NCBI GenBank assembly: GCA_003994795.1
Contig: AP018269.1
Span: 496,001-560,000 of the forward strand
Length of the DNA: 64,000 bases
Source: Cylindrospermum sp. NIES-4074
GTDB taxonomy: Bacteria; Cyanobacteriota; Cyanobacteriia; Cyanobacteriales; Nostocaceae
Direction of reading: 5' to 3'
The notes below the pieces were generated by a model. That model had not been told where the DNA came from and made no database searches. It saw only the letters and a list, made by a program, of their open reading frames with translations. Numbering within the stretch: the stretch's first letter is position 1; the number at the start of each line of letters is the position of its first letter. Shown one piece after another: positions 43,235 to 52,996 of the stretch. The position numbers were made by a program, and so were the translations under genes.

Positions 43235-43578
43235 TTAGTGCTAATCCTGACTAGGCAATAAAGATAATCAATTTTAGGAAAATGGCACCACAGATAAACA
43301 CAGATGTAGACGCAGAGCGGTGAACCAGCGAGGTCTTCTCTACGAGACGCTGCGCGATAGCGTAGCGTTAGCGAGTCCGCGAGCGTCAGGGGGTTTCCAC
43401 GCCACGTGCTTTAAGCCGGGGAACCCGTCCAACGCAGTGGCTCCCCATGAGCGACTGGTGTTCGCCGTCAGGCGTGCCGGAGGCATCACCCGTAGGGCTT
43501 GCCGAAGGCTACACAGATAATTGATTTTTGCATTCTGTGTAATGTGGGTTTAAATTCCCTTTACTCACTTATTAATTT
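43235..43578. other. Repeat-rich intergenic region
   Basis: Contains CCACAGATAAACACAGATG (43284-43302; shared with 61867-61947), a GC-rich palindromic block (43331-43388, related to the 103-bp repeats) and the third GC-rich dispersed repeat (43399-43446). The open frame at 43320-43520 is spurious. Confidence 0.6.
43399..43446. repeat. GC-rich dispersed repeat, copy 3
   Basis: Reads ACGCCACGTGCTTTAAGCCG, then GGGAACCCGTCC, then AACGCAGTGGCTCCCC; same orientation as 3734-3780. The sequence beyond (43447-43505) contains GTGCCGGAGGCATC and CTTGCCGAAGGC, other common fragments. Confidence 0.7.
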
Positions 43579-44106
43579 ATGCTGAAAAATAAAGTGCTTG
43601 GTCGCAAAATATCGCTTCCACTACTAACCATCAGCCTCACTACAATTTTCCTATTACCAATTTCACCCTCAACAGCCCAAACAGTCCCGTTGCCTTCTGA
43701 TGCACCATTGGAACTAGACTTATTAACCAAGCCAAAAGGTTCTGTGATGACAGCTAATACCATTAATCTAGAGAAATTAACAGTTCCTAGTTTGTGGTGG
43801 GCAAAGGAAAGCTCAGAGAACAAACTGTTAGATAATTGGCTAGCATATCCAGCGTCTGAGAAAGAACCTGCTCGTGTAGATTTGATAGTAAATCAGCAAA
43901 TTTGGACTTTGTTAGATTATGTAGAACGCTACGATTTTGTCAATCGCTTGGGTAGCACTGCCCGAAATTTTGGTTACAATATGCGCGTTTTTAATTATCA
44001 ACAAGAATTCCTAGCGACCTACACTTGCAACTTTAATACTAGTCCAGCATTATGTAGTATCCAGATAGGTAATCAAAGCAAGTTAGGGTTACGGCGCAGT
44101 TCCTAA
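43579..44106 (+). CDS. Secreted conserved protein, unknown function
   Basis: 175 aa with a signal peptide (about 1-34, KISLPLLTISLTTIFLLPIS, ending SPSTAQ). The mature part has VPSLWWAKE near residue 69 and ARVDLIVNQQIWTLLDYVER, and ends with two cysteines (TYTCNF, ALCSIQ). A conserved cyanobacterial hypothetical to me, function unknown. Converges on the binding-protein gene downstream. Confidence 0.7.
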   Translation: MLKNKVLGRKISLPLLTISLTTIFLLPISPSTAQTVPLPSDAPLELDLLTKPKGSVMTANTINLEKLTVPSLWWAKESSENKLLDNWLAYPASEKEPARVDLIVNQQIWTLLDYVERYDFVNRLGSTARNFGYNMRVFNYQQEFLATYTCNFNTSPALCSIQIGNQSKLGLRRSS

Positions 44107-44184
44107 AATTAGGACTGGGAAATGGAAAGAGGACAGGAGAGTATTTTTGAAAAATCCTCTCCCTTGTCTCTTCTCAATACCCAT

Positions 44185-45345
44185 TTAAGTCTTAATTTTG
44201 GCAAATAAAGACTCATACTGCTTGACCACAGATGCAGATAAAGGAAGCAAAAATTCACTTTTTTGGATAACTTCAGGATTAGCCAACAACAAGTTTTGTA
44301 ATGATTCTTGAATGTCAGATAAAACAATATTTGTAGAACTTGGTGAATTACTTTTAGTTAACAAAGAAATTTCCTTGGCTATATTTGGTTGCCAACAAAA
44401 ATCAATCCATTGATATTGATATGGTAATGAGTCTTTCTTTGCACCTGTAGGACGTACCCATAAATCAGCCCAAATTGCTGTTCCTGACTGGGGAATAACT
44501 GCGGCAAGTTGTGGATAACGAACAAGTACAGGCATTACATCACTTGACCAACCAACTGCTAGCCAAGTATCTCCAGTGATTAGCGGTTCTAGATATGTGT
44601 TAGAACTGTAAAATTTTACCTGTTGGTTTAATGACCGTAATTCTGTTTCTAAGGCAGGTATTTGATCAATATTTTCTGTATTATAAGATTGCCCTAACTT
44701 TTTTAAAACCAGACCAATAACTTCCCGTGGTTGATTGAGTAGAGAAATGCGCTTTTGCAACTCACCTCGCCACAAATCACCCCAATCTTTTGGTTTCCAA
44801 CCCAACTGTTGAAACTTGTCGCGATTATATACAATGACTGTGCTACCCCAGCGGTAAGGTGCGCCCCAAATTTTGCCTTGAGGATTCAAATTACCTTGTT
44901 CATCTCGCGTTACCAATTTTTGCCACTTTTGATCTAAAACAGACCACTGTTTTAACTTTTGAATCTGTTCTGCTTCCAGTGGTTGAATTAGTTTTTGTGC
45001 AATTGCTGCTTGTAGCCAGTAATCTCCCAAGGTTAACAGATCAGCTATATCCCCTTTTTGTTCTCCCCAAAATGGTATATAACGAGTCCATTCTTGCTGA
45101 TTTCTGGCTTTTGGTTGCTGCCAACTTTGCAATTGCTGAAATAAATCCTGTATCTGCTCAATTGGGATAAACTTTGAATCTGCTTCTTTTTGCAAACTTT
45201 TCTGAAATTTATCAGCCACTTGGCTAGGTATAGAACCTTTTAATAGCTGCACGTTGAGTTTGATCTGCTTCTTTCCACCGCAGCCAAAAAGCAGCTGTGA
45301 AAGTGCCAGACTACTTGTACCTAGCAAAAAAGACCGTCGATCCAT
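44185..45345 (-). CDS. Extracellular solute-binding lipoprotein (spermidine/putrescine or iron type)
   Basis: 386 aa. The start has a twin-arginine-like motif DRRSFLLGTSSLALS followed by a lipobox LLFGC (Cys22), so it is probably exported by Tat and lipidated. The body has the two-lobe type II binding protein pattern: GAPYRWGSTVIVYNRDKFQQ, then KDWGDLWRGELQ and GDTWLAVGWSSDVMPVLVRY. Nearest to polyamine-binding PotD-like proteins. No permease genes are adjacent, so its transport partner is elsewhere. The ligand is uncertain. Confidence 0.82.
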   Translation of the reverse strand: MDRRSFLLGTSSLALSQLLFGCGGKKQIKLNVQLLKGSIPSQVADKFQKSLQKEADSKFIPIEQIQDLFQQLQSWQQPKARNQQEWTRYIPFWGEQKGDIADLLTLGDYWLQAAIAQKLIQPLEAEQIQKLKQWSVLDQKWQKLVTRDEQGNLNPQGKIWGAPYRWGSTVIVYNRDKFQQLGWKPKDWGDLWRGELQKRISLLNQPREVIGLVLKKLGQSYNTENIDQIPALETELRSLNQQVKFYSSNTYLEPLITGDTWLAVGWSSDVMPVLVRYPQLAAVIPQSGTAIWADLWVRPTGAKKDSLPYQYQWIDFCWQPNIAKEISLLTKSNSPSSTNIVLSDIQESLQNLLLANPEVIQKSEFLLPLSASVVKQYESLFAKIKT

Positions 45346-46162
45346 CGATTTTCAGCTTTTAAATCACATTTAAATAAATATTTGGGTCAACAGGGACGGA
45401 GACTCTGAAAACAGTGTAACTCCTGCTCTTGAGGGAGCGACGATTTCCCTAAATATACTTAGACCCCACTTTTGGCAGATAGCGATCGCCTCCGGTGGGC
45501 GGGTACGCCATCGCTATGCGGGTGCTGTTGCCCAACGCACCATCGCCTGCCAATGTCTTGCTACTTTGGTAATTAATGAACAGATCAGGTAAATTCAGCC
45601 CCCAGAAGTGTTGTTTATGGTCTCAATCTCAGAATTATAGATGATTTCTGTAGTTCATCTCCCAGTGCCAGAAATCAGAAAAACCTAAAAAATCTGCATT
45701 CATTGCTACTAAAATCCTTTTCTTAGCTATTTTTCCTGAATTTAATCACAAAGCTCTCTATCTTAAAAATCAGGTAGCAGGCAAAATGGGTAACGGTTTT
45801 CCTCAATTTGTTGTCTGATGAAATCACCTTGAGATTCTCTCACTGCCGCTAGGGTATAACAGCGATGTTCTATACCCAAACTTTACAATTCAATTTTTTA
45901 TTGGCAATCTAGACAAATTCTGGATAAATTCTAAAGATTTCACTAATTTTAATCAGTTTTTCTCTAAAAATGTGCCTAAAACTCAACTTTTATCAATAGA
46001 TGCGTGAGTATTCCCTATAGTCATTATTTAGCGATATCTATAATTATGAATTTAAGTACCAGATTCCCAAAAAAGACTTGAAAAGTTAAATAATTCATAA
46101 GTATGGTTAACATTGCCAGTAAAGTGAATAACATAGAGAAAATCTTTGCATAAAGGTATTAA
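45346..46162. other. Long intergenic region, one HIP1 repeat
   Basis: 817 bp without a credible gene. The 33-bp HIP1 repeat at 45482-45514 is the only clear element. The AT-rich 45900-46140 should contain the promoter of the coiled-coil gene. Confidence 0.5.
45482..45514. repeat. 33-bp HIP1-containing GC-rich repeat, copy 2
   Basis: Identical to 2880-2912 except GGTGGG for GGCGGG. Confidence 0.8.
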
Positions 46163-46552
46163 ATGGAGTCATTACAAAAGCAAATCCTGAGCTTGAGCCA
46201 GAAACTAGATGCCCTCTACCAAGTGACTGAGCAACTTGACACAAAAGTTTCTCAAGCTTTGTCAGAGTCGTCTTTGGTGAAAGCACAAGCAAAGGATAAT
46301 TATCTAGAAGACAATGAAGCTGGGCATTTTCAGTTCAAAGGGCACATCAGTTATAATGCAGAATTAGAACATAAGGATATATTGACAGACGGTATTTATC
46401 CAGAGATGAATCGCCAAACTGGAGATAAGCAAATAACACCAGAAATTCAAATTCAACGACTGACAGCCCAATTAACAGCAGCATATAATCGCATTGCGGC
46501 TTTGGAAGAACAATTACTGAGAGAGAGAATTCATCAAGAAACTTCCAAATAA
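46163..46552 (+). CDS. Coiled-coil hypothetical protein
   Basis: 129 aa, soluble. Heptad coiled coils at the start (LQKQILSLSQKLDALYQVTE) and end (QIQRLTAQLTAAYNRIAALE) frame a polar middle (HFQFKGHISYNAELEHKDIL). AAAGG seven bases upstream of ATG 46163 supports it. It precedes the response regulator by 299 bp on the same strand. No function known. Confidence 0.6.
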   Translation: MESLQKQILSLSQKLDALYQVTEQLDTKVSQALSESSLVKAQAKDNYLEDNEAGHFQFKGHISYNAELEHKDILTDGIYPEMNRQTGDKQITPEIQIQRLTAQLTAAYNRIAALEEQLLRERIHQETSK

Positions 46553-46851
46553 AAAATCCTGCCCAGGAATCCCCACCGCATCAGCCCAAACATAGTTGAC
46601 GAGTCCAAGGCTTTTCCAGTGATGTTTATGCCTGTCTGAGTTCGCAAATGTCAGGTATCATGCGGTTTCGGCTTCTACTTTCTCCACCAGTCGATGTCAT
46701 CACTGCTAACTCTTCCGAGGCGGTGCATTTTTCCCTCAACGGTGAAATTTCTGCTGCGCTTGACTATATTGACAATCCCTTCTGTGACTTTTGTTCAATG
46801 GCAGCCAACTTTCGCTACATTGGAAAAAAGACCAACGCAAGGAAAATTTAA

Positions 46852-47547
46852 ATGACAGCACAATTGTTACTGGTAGATGATGAACCGGGATTGAGGGAAG
46901 CCGTGAAAGATTATTTGCAAGAAAGCGGTTTCAGCGTTCAAGTCGCCAGTAATGCCCGTGAGGCTTGGGATTTGATGCAGCAAAATATACCAGAATTAGT
47001 GATTTCTGATATCATGATGCCTCAGGTAGATGGTTATCAGTTCCTGAAGCAACTACGGGAAGATCCCCGCTTCCAAGTGCTTCCGGTAGTATTTTTAACT
47101 GCTAAAGGAATGACAGGCGATCGCATCCAAGGTTATCATGCTGGGGTCGATGCCTACCTACCCAAACCGTTTGATCCTGATGAGTTAGTGGCAATAGTGG
47201 AAAATTTGCTGGCCCGCAGCGCAGCTAAGTCTCAGGCTAAGGCTGGAGACAGTGAAACACCCGATATTGCTGAACTAGCCAATCAGATTGCCCAAATTAA
47301 GGCTTTATTAACTCAAAGAAATGCCATATCTCAATCCCCAGCCCCTTTTAAAATCGATTTGACCCCCAGAGAGCAAAGCGTTTTAAACTTGGTAGCTGAA
47401 GGGTTGATGAACAAAGAAATCGCCCGTCGTTTAGAAACCAGCGTCCGCAATGTCGAAAAGTACGTCAGCCGTTTGTTTAGTAAAACCGGTACTAATAGCC
47501 GTACAGAGTTAGTTCGTTTTGCACTAGAACACGGCTTGGCTAAATAG
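46852..47547 (+). CDS. NarL/LuxR-type response regulator (Rre1/Ycf29-like)
   Basis: 231 aa DNA-binding response regulator. Receiver domain 1-120 with phosphoacceptor Asp53 (VISDIMMPQVDGY), acidic pair VDDEPG and Thr/Lys TAKG; then a linker and a LuxR-type helix-turn-helix (about 165-228: LTPREQSVLNLVAEGLMNKE, then IARRLETSVRNVEKYVSRLF). The sequence strongly recalls the Ycf29/Rre1 regulator found in cyanobacteria and some algal plastids, which controls stress and chaperone genes downstream of Hik2/Hik34. Identification as Rre1 is likely but not proved. A probable terminator follows it. Confidence 0.88.
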   Translation: MTAQLLLVDDEPGLREAVKDYLQESGFSVQVASNAREAWDLMQQNIPELVISDIMMPQVDGYQFLKQLREDPRFQVLPVVFLTAKGMTGDRIQGYHAGVDAYLPKPFDPDELVAIVENLLARSAAKSQAKAGDSETPDIAELANQIAQIKALLTQRNAISQSPAPFKIDLTPREQSVLNLVAEGLMNKEIARRLETSVRNVEKYVSRLFSKTGTNSRTELVRFALEHGLAK

Positions 47548-47579
47548 ATCGCCTTAAAAGTCCCATTTTCAAGGGTAGA

Positions 47580-47607
47580 GAACCGCCTAAATTTATTTTA
47601 GTGGTTC
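47580..47607 (+). terminator. Probable intrinsic terminator after the response regulator
   Basis: GAACC-GC-CTAAA stem against TTTAG-T-GGTTC with a short AT loop, then CTAATTTTTAATT. Position, 33 bp after the stop codon, fits. Confidence 0.55.
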
Positions 47608-47944
47608 CTAATTTTTAATTCTCACTTGGCTTTTCACACGCCAAATTAGAGAGGCAATATTTTGCTTTTGCTACTAAGTCTTGCTCAAAGATTGGTAAAA
47701 TGCACCTAGCTACATCTGCTGCCTAGCTATACCAGTAACCTCGTTAAGGAAGCCGGATATTAGTACCGTCTCTGCTAAATAAGACTTACACAAAGCGGTC
47801 ATTCTGGTATTTCACGCACTCTACCTATTGTTTACATCCTCACCTGCCGTACGCGCTGGAATGATTCAAACTAGCGAAATACTAGATTAGTATCTGAAAA
47901 AGCCCTAAATCTGGTCTAATCGGGATTGATCTGTCAAATATTGG

Positions 47945-48061
47945 ATGGAAGCGGTTAATTTCTCATACTTTTTGCAAGTTATAGCAGATCCCCAATATTT
48001 TGCACTTGCCCCAGATGATCAATTTGCCAAAATTCTTACCCGCTTTAAAAGCAAGGCATGA
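47945..48061 (+). CDS. Possible 38-aa protein
   Basis: Frame ATG 47945 to TGA 48061 reads MEAVNFSYFLQVIADPQYFA, then LAPDDQFAKILTRFKSKA. The composition (aromatic start, acidic middle, basic end) is protein-like and the length is that of a small regulator or a remnant. No strong ribosome site is seen and no family is known, so this is tentative. Confidence 0.3.
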   Translation: MEAVNFSYFLQVIADPQYFALAPDDQFAKILTRFKSKA

Positions 48062-48274
48062 CAGTATTAGTAGGCACTTAAATATATTGGTAGTGCAAAG
48101 GGAGAGGACTACTTTAGACGCTTTCTTTAGCTTCTCCCAGGTAAACTTCAGCTTGTAGCCATAGGATTTAGGTTATACAAGCCAATTCATGATCAGAACA
48201 AATAGACGTGGGTAAACGGAAGATAAATTTACCCTTTGATGCCCCAAGAGTGATTTGCCACCAGCCTTGTTTAA

Positions 48275-48556
48275 CTATTGGCTATTGTCAACAAAATTAC
48301 GTAAGCGCATCAGTTGGCGTCGCATTTGGGGTGAAGCTTTAAACTCAGAAACCTCCTGCGCTTTCACAGACGCTTGCAGCGTCTCTAAAAAGTCGTCAGA
48401 CCCCTCAGTCAAAGCGTCTAGCAGCACCTGTAACAGTTGTTCGCGATCGCCCAATAGACTCTTTTCCTCAATTAAACGGAATTTGAGATGTATTTCGCAC
48501 TCATAAACACCTACTTCGAGATTATTTATTTGGCGCGGTAATGCTTTGGAGTTCAT
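48275..48556 (-). CDS. Heterocyst-differentiation transcriptional regulator family protein (Npun_R1517-like)
   Basis: 93 aa. Begins MNSKALPRQINNLEVGVYEC and continues EIHLKFRLIEEKSLLGDREQ, then LLQVLLDALTEGSDDFLETL and EFKASPQMRRQLMRLRN. I recall this sequence as a small family annotated as heterocyst-differentiation regulators in Nostoc. It is a strong clue that the organism differentiates heterocysts. Mechanism of DNA or protein binding is unknown; no helix-turn-helix is evident. The long (about 0.3 kb) AT-rich upstream region may contain its promoter. Confidence 0.7.
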   Translation of the reverse strand: MNSKALPRQINNLEVGVYECEIHLKFRLIEEKSLLGDREQLLQVLLDALTEGSDDFLETLQASVKAQEVSEFKASPQMRRQLMRLRNFVDNSQ

Positions 48557-49442
48557 AGTTTTGAGGATTCCTTTACTTGGTGGTTATGAGGATGATGAGC
48601 TAGATCTCCAGCTAAAATTCTTGATATTTCTTTTTGAATCCAAAGTGTTTTGAACTAAGACTTTTTCTTCATCCATAACATTTTGTATTCCATCTCACTC
48701 TCCTGTGTTTTTTTTGACTGCTATACTGTCACTGTCTAAATTTTGATCTCCTTGTACCAGTTATGGCTAAGGTAAGCCATAAACTATTATTCTGTTTTTG
48801 CGATTCTATACAATAAAGTTTCTGTAAGAAGTTGTTAGGGCTTTTTAAAGGTTTTTACATCAACTTTATCTAAACGTCAACATTAGTTTGACTTTTTACT
48901 AAAATTTTGGTGTTATTACGTAAGTGCAAACGCTAGGTTTTTTGGCTTTGTCGAAAGCTGGATGACGGTGTACCACAATTCCGTAAAATTACTTGATGTA
49001 CGTTTTTTCATCAGCAAATTCAGGATGAGTTGATAAATAAAGTTATTAAGGGAAAAAATGATGTTCAGGAGGACAGACAACATAATAAGATTATGCCGAA
49101 TCAAATTATTCTAGCCGAGAACCTTATCCTAGTGTATTATCAACCTGATGAGTACAAAAAGCCTGGCAGTTAATCTAGGACAGGATGAGGCGATCGCTAA
49201 AGTTTGTTTGTACTTCCCCCCACATGAAAACAGCCTACCTAAAATTTTGGCAGGAAAAAACTTCTGTTTTAGGGATGTCAGAAAACAGGGATGTAGGGGA
49301 GACCCCTGATGCTGGCTTCCCTACACCCTACACTCTTGTTTTTGTTGCAGCTGCGCTCAAAGCTTGTAATTTGAGGGCATCAAGCCCAGGCATAGCGTTT
49401 ACAATAATTTCAGTGTAATTCACCCAAATCTTACACCCTTTT
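48557..49442. other. Long intergenic region, no confident gene
   Basis: 886 bp. AT-rich with a few scattered short open frames (for example 49148 onward, about 52 codons) that have no family features. It may hold the promoters of the heterocyst-regulator gene and of ndhM. No tandem repeat or hairpin of note. Confidence 0.5.
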
Positions 49443-49802
49443 ATGGACAACCCGATGCTGCTCAAGTCCACAACTCGCCATATCCGCATTTTTGCGGCGG
49501 AATTGCACCAGGAGGAACTGGTTCCTAGTAATCAGGTCTTAACACTGGATGTTGACCCAGACAACGAATTTAACTGGAACGAAGATGTGCTACAAAAGGT
49601 TTATCGCCAGTTTGATGAACTAGTAGAAGCATCTAGTGGCGCGGATCTCACAGACTATAACTTACGCCGTATTGGGTCTGATCTGGAGCATTATCTGCGA
49701 TCGCTCCTCCAAAAAGGCGAAATTAGCTACAATCTCTCTAGCCGCGTCACTAATTACAGCATGGGACTACCCCAAGTTGCAGCTGAGGAAAATCAGTCTT
49801 AG
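49443..49802 (+). CDS. ndhM: NAD(P)H-quinone oxidoreductase subunit M
   Basis: 119 aa peripheral subunit of the cyanobacterial NDH-1 complex, involved in cyclic electron flow and CO2 uptake. The core [20 protein letters not shown], then the acidic [11 protein letters not shown] and the ending RNYSMGLPQ-like [14 protein letters not shown] match NdhM. An internal ATG at 49455 is possible; the 49443 start fits the usual length. A perfect palindrome follows (49851-49875). Confidence 0.92.
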   Translation: MDNPMLLKSTTRHIRIFAAELHQEELVPSNQVLTLDVDPDNEFNWNEDVLQKVYRQFDELVEASSGADLTDYNLRRIGSDLEHYLRSLLQKGEISYNLSSRVTNYSMGLPQVAAEENQS

Positions 49803-50599
49803 TGAAGAGTTATCAGTTATGAATTATCCATTTTGTAACTTTTAACCGCTTAGGGGCAGGTAATACCTGCCCCTACTAGAGTTAATGAAACTCCCTCAGT
49901 TCCAGCACAAAGGATTTTTTAGCATCCAGTCCACTGACCCTAGATAGCCAAGTCAGGCGAGGGGCTGTATTGCACAGAAAACTAACAGTTTTTTTGAGAA
50001 CAGGAATTACTACTAGATTTGCTCAAATTCTCAGGCATCAAAAAAGTTTATCAAAATCATAATCCCAAAGATATATTATTAAGGTTTCCCTCGGTGTTAT
50101 CTTCACCTGACTTCTATTTTGTCAAGTCGGAAAATGCTGAATCTGAGCAAATCATTGATGCCCCATGATTTAACACTCTCTCTAGCTTTGATAACTTTAT
50201 ATATTAACTGTCTTAAATCTTAATTAAACTTAATCAAATTGCACCTCATGAGCAACTCAAGAAATACCAGTATTATCTGCTTCTTGGTGATGGGATAATT
50301 CACTAAAAGCCAATAGCACAGTCGTGCTTGGGTTATGCTTTGGTGAAAGGTAAGCGAGTTAGTTGCATTAGGGATAGAGAGTCCTAGAGCAATAAAAGCT
50401 ATGATGAGGCAATAGGGTTGACTTAGGAGCGTATTCCTTGGATAAGTAGTTAGTAAATAAGTATTAGCACCTGCTAGTAACCGCCAGCTAAAATCACGAT
50501 CCACAGTGGGATATATCGAGTTCAAGAAAGATGAGCGGTCTAGATCGCCGCTACCAATGCTGTTAAAGAAATTGCTAATTGCTGATCGGTGCGACAACT
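49803..50599. other. Intergenic region after ndhM
   Basis: A 25-bp palindrome (49851-49875) follows ndhM. The remainder includes an AT-rich stretch (about 50080-50210) and a minus-strand open frame at 50220-50597 with hydrophobic segments but no recognisable family; I do not call it a gene. The promoter of the PP2C gene must lie near 50450-50590. Confidence 0.5.
49851..49875. repeat. 25-bp palindrome (possible terminator) after ndhM
   Basis: TAGGGGCAGGTA-A-TACCTGCCCCTA, 12-bp arms. It is 48 bp past the ndhM stop. No T-run follows, so a rho-independent terminator is uncertain; it may equally be one of the dispersed palindromes. Confidence 0.5.
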
Positions 50600-52873
50600 A
50601 TGGAAAATGACGCGGCAACGCTCTATTGCCCAAATGAATATTGTCAGGCTGCCAACCCCTTGAACCACAAGTTTTGCCAGCGATGTTCCACACCCTTACC
50701 CAAACGTTACCTCTGGGCTGTGGGAGACGGTTTAAGTCGCAGTAGCCCTGGAGAAATATTAGCCGATCGCTATTTAGTCGTTAGTAAATCTGTAATTTTA
50801 GATACTAGACCTGGTTCATTACTCCTCACACCAGACTTAGAGGATTTACAGGCAATTAGAGCTTATCTGAGACTAATTCCTTACCGCTTACACATACCGC
50901 AGGTATATGGAGTATTACCCTTAGGTAACGGGCAGCCTCCAAACGAAATATTACTCTTAGAAAAACCACCATTGCTGGTGGAGGATACAGTCACACAAGT
51001 GAGACTGTGCAGTGAATTAACTACTGCTTGGCGTGAAGCCTCATCAATTCGCCAAATCAATTGGCTGTGGCAATTAGCTCATTTGTGGCAACCGCTTTTG
51101 AGTGAAAATGTCGCCTCTAGCTTGCTTGATCCCTATTTATTGCGAGTAGAAGGGTCACTCGTCCGCTTGTTAGAATTACGTCTTGACCCGGAAACACCAC
51201 CAAGTTTGCCCCAGTTAGGTGAATTTTGGCAGCAACTATTGAGCGATACTAAACCAGCTGTAGCTGAATTTGTGCAGCAAATTAGCCAAGCTTTGATTCA
51301 GGGAGAAATTAACTCATCTGAGCAATTAATTGCAGTTTTAGACCGTGGATTGGCAGCATTAGGGAAGAAGCAAACTACCGACATCAAAATCTTCACCAAA
51401 ACTGATACTGGTCCAAGTCGCCAACGTAACGAAGATGCCTGTTACCCCCCCGCCGGCAATCTTGTCAGCAAACCACCGCAGCAGATAGCCTTAGCCATTG
51501 TTTGTGACGGCATTGGCGGACACGAAGGCGGCAACGTAGCCTCAAATTTAGCAATTGAAACACTCCAGCATCAAGTAAAGCAACTGGCATCAGTTCCCTA
51601 CGACCACATCGACCCCTCGCTGCTGCTCAACGACTTAGAATCAGCAGTGTCAGTTGCCAATGATAAAATCAGCCAGCGCAATGACAGCGAAAAACGCCAG
51701 GGACGGCAACGCATGGGCACTACCCTGGTGATGGCATTGCCAATTGCCCACGAAATGTACATTACCCACGTTGGCGATAGTCGTGCCTACTGGATTACAC
51801 GCCACGGCTGTTATCAAGTTACCTTGGATGATGATGTCGCCTCTCGTGAAGTGCGTCTAGGCTATGCCATCTATCGTGAGGCGGTGCAACAAGGTGGTGC
51901 TGGCTCATTAGTACAGGCTTTAGGGATGAGTCCTAGCGCTTCATTGCATCCGACTTCCCAACGGTTTATTCTGGACGAAGATGCTGTTTTCCTGCTCACT
52001 TCCGATGGTTTGACAGATTTTGATCGTGTGGAGGATTACTGGGAAACAGAAATCTTGCCAGTGCTGACTGGGGGAACTGATATATTAAATGTTGCCCAAA
52101 GATTAGTAGAAATCGCTAATACTAAAAATGGACATGATAATGTCACCATCGCTTTAGTACACTCTCAGGTCAAATACTCCGAACCAGAGTCTAGCATTAC
52201 AGCCGACATTACCAACAGTTCCGCGATCGCCACGGCATCTTTAGAACCAACGCCTACAGCTAAAACAGTCGTAGACAACTCTACCCAGAAAACACAAGTA
52301 ATTCCCGACAGCAAGCCGAAGACAATTGCCCAACTGCCGCTACATTGGATAGTGCCGTTAATCTTGGTCATGGCAGCTGGTTCATTCGGATACTGGGTGA
52401 CGCAACTGCGATCGCCTACGGCGGGGCCTAGCCCATCGCCATTAGGCACAAATTTAACTCCTGCCAGCCCCTCTGCAACAGCCGAAGCAACACCCACACC
52501 ACGAACCCTTACTAACCTCGCAACTGGTTGGGTAATTCAAACCAACAAACAAATCAACTTGAGTAATCAGGAATCTTTTCCCAAAGGCAGTTTTTTGCAG
52601 GTTATTGACACCCAACCAAATCCTAAACCTGCTGTTGGTGACTTTGATGTGTCTTTGCGATTATGCCCAAATCAAAATACACCAACTTCCGACCAGGCAA
52701 ACAAACCAGCAGCTTCAAAAGCTTTACCAAAATCAGAAAAAACAGCATTGATTAAGTTCTCCCAACTTGAAAGCGCAGTCAAAACAGTCCTGCAAGATGA
52801 GAGTGTATGTGGAGATGACTTGCCCTTGCCAGTCAGCGAACCATCAGCACCATTTGAGCCAAAGACTCGATAA
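50600..52873 (+). CDS. PP2C-type Ser/Thr phosphatase with zinc ribbon and membrane anchor
   Basis: 757 aa from the ATG at 50600 (TTG at 50579 also in frame). A zinc ribbon opens it (CPNEYC and CQRC, residues 9-29), followed by a regulatory region and a PP2C/SpoIIE-like domain (about 260-520): DTGPSRQRNEDA, CDGIGGHEGG, MGTTLVMAL, HVGDSRAYWI, LTSDGLTDF and GHDNVTIALVH provide the metal sites. A single membrane segment (about 582-602) and a proline-rich extracytoplasmic tail with paired cysteines end the protein. It dephosphorylates Ser/Thr-phosphorylated proteins; targets are inferred to be those read by the FHA proteins downstream. First gene of a same-strand series. Confidence 0.88.
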   Translation: MENDAATLYCPNEYCQAANPLNHKFCQRCSTPLPKRYLWAVGDGLSRSSPGEILADRYLVVSKSVILDTRPGSLLLTPDLEDLQAIRAYLRLIPYRLHIPQVYGVLPLGNGQPPNEILLLEKPPLLVEDTVTQVRLCSELTTAWREASSIRQINWLWQLAHLWQPLLSENVASSLLDPYLLRVEGSLVRLLELRLDPETPPSLPQLGEFWQQLLSDTKPAVAEFVQQISQALIQGEINSSEQLIAVLDRGLAALGKKQTTDIKIFTKTDTGPSRQRNEDACYPPAGNLVSKPPQQIALAIVCDGIGGHEGGNVASNLAIETLQHQVKQLASVPYDHIDPSLLLNDLESAVSVANDKISQRNDSEKRQGRQRMGTTLVMALPIAHEMYITHVGDSRAYWITRHGCYQVTLDDDVASREVRLGYAIYREAVQQGGAGSLVQALGMSPSASLHPTSQRFILDEDAVFLLTSDGLTDFDRVEDYWETEILPVLTGGTDILNVAQRLVEIANTKNGHDNVTIALVHSQVKYSEPESSITADITNSSAIATASLEPTPTAKTVVDNSTQKTQVIPDSKPKTIAQLPLHWIVPLILVMAAGSFGYWVTQLRSPTAGPSPSPLGTNLTPASPSATAEATPTPRTLTNLATGWVIQTNKQINLSNQESFPKGSFLQVIDTQPNPKPAVGDFDVSLRLCPNQNTPTSDQANKPAASKALPKSEKTALIKFSQLESAVKTVLQDESVCGDDLPLPVSEPSAPFEPKTR

Positions 52874-52996
52874 ACTGATAAAAACCTGAAATAATACAAA
52901 TAATAATCACAAAAGAAAATTTACCAGGTAGAAATGTCCACCTGGGAAAATCCTTATTTGAAATTATTCGTTTTTAGTTTTTAGTTTAATGAATCC

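Larger units (their letters stand above)
47548..48274. other. Intergenic region with terminator and a possible micro-gene
   Basis: A terminator-like hairpin (47580-47607) follows the regulator gene. A 38-codon frame lies at 47945-48061. No other element recognised. Confidence 0.5.

Noticed and set aside
43320-43520. 66-codon open frame
   Set aside because: Made of GC-rich dispersed repeats.
46648-46851. 67-codon open frame ending at the regulator start
   Set aside because: No ribosome site or family; probably leader sequence of the response regulator.
48916-49104. 62-codon minus-strand open frame
   Set aside because: Low-complexity hydrophobic sequence with no family.
49185-49418. 77-codon open frame upstream of ndhM
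   Set aside because: No start signal or family features; a different frame starting at 49148 is equally weak.
50220-50597. 125-codon minus-strand open frame
   Set aside because: Has hydrophobic stretches, but no family or ribosome site and it overlaps the promoter region of the PP2C gene.
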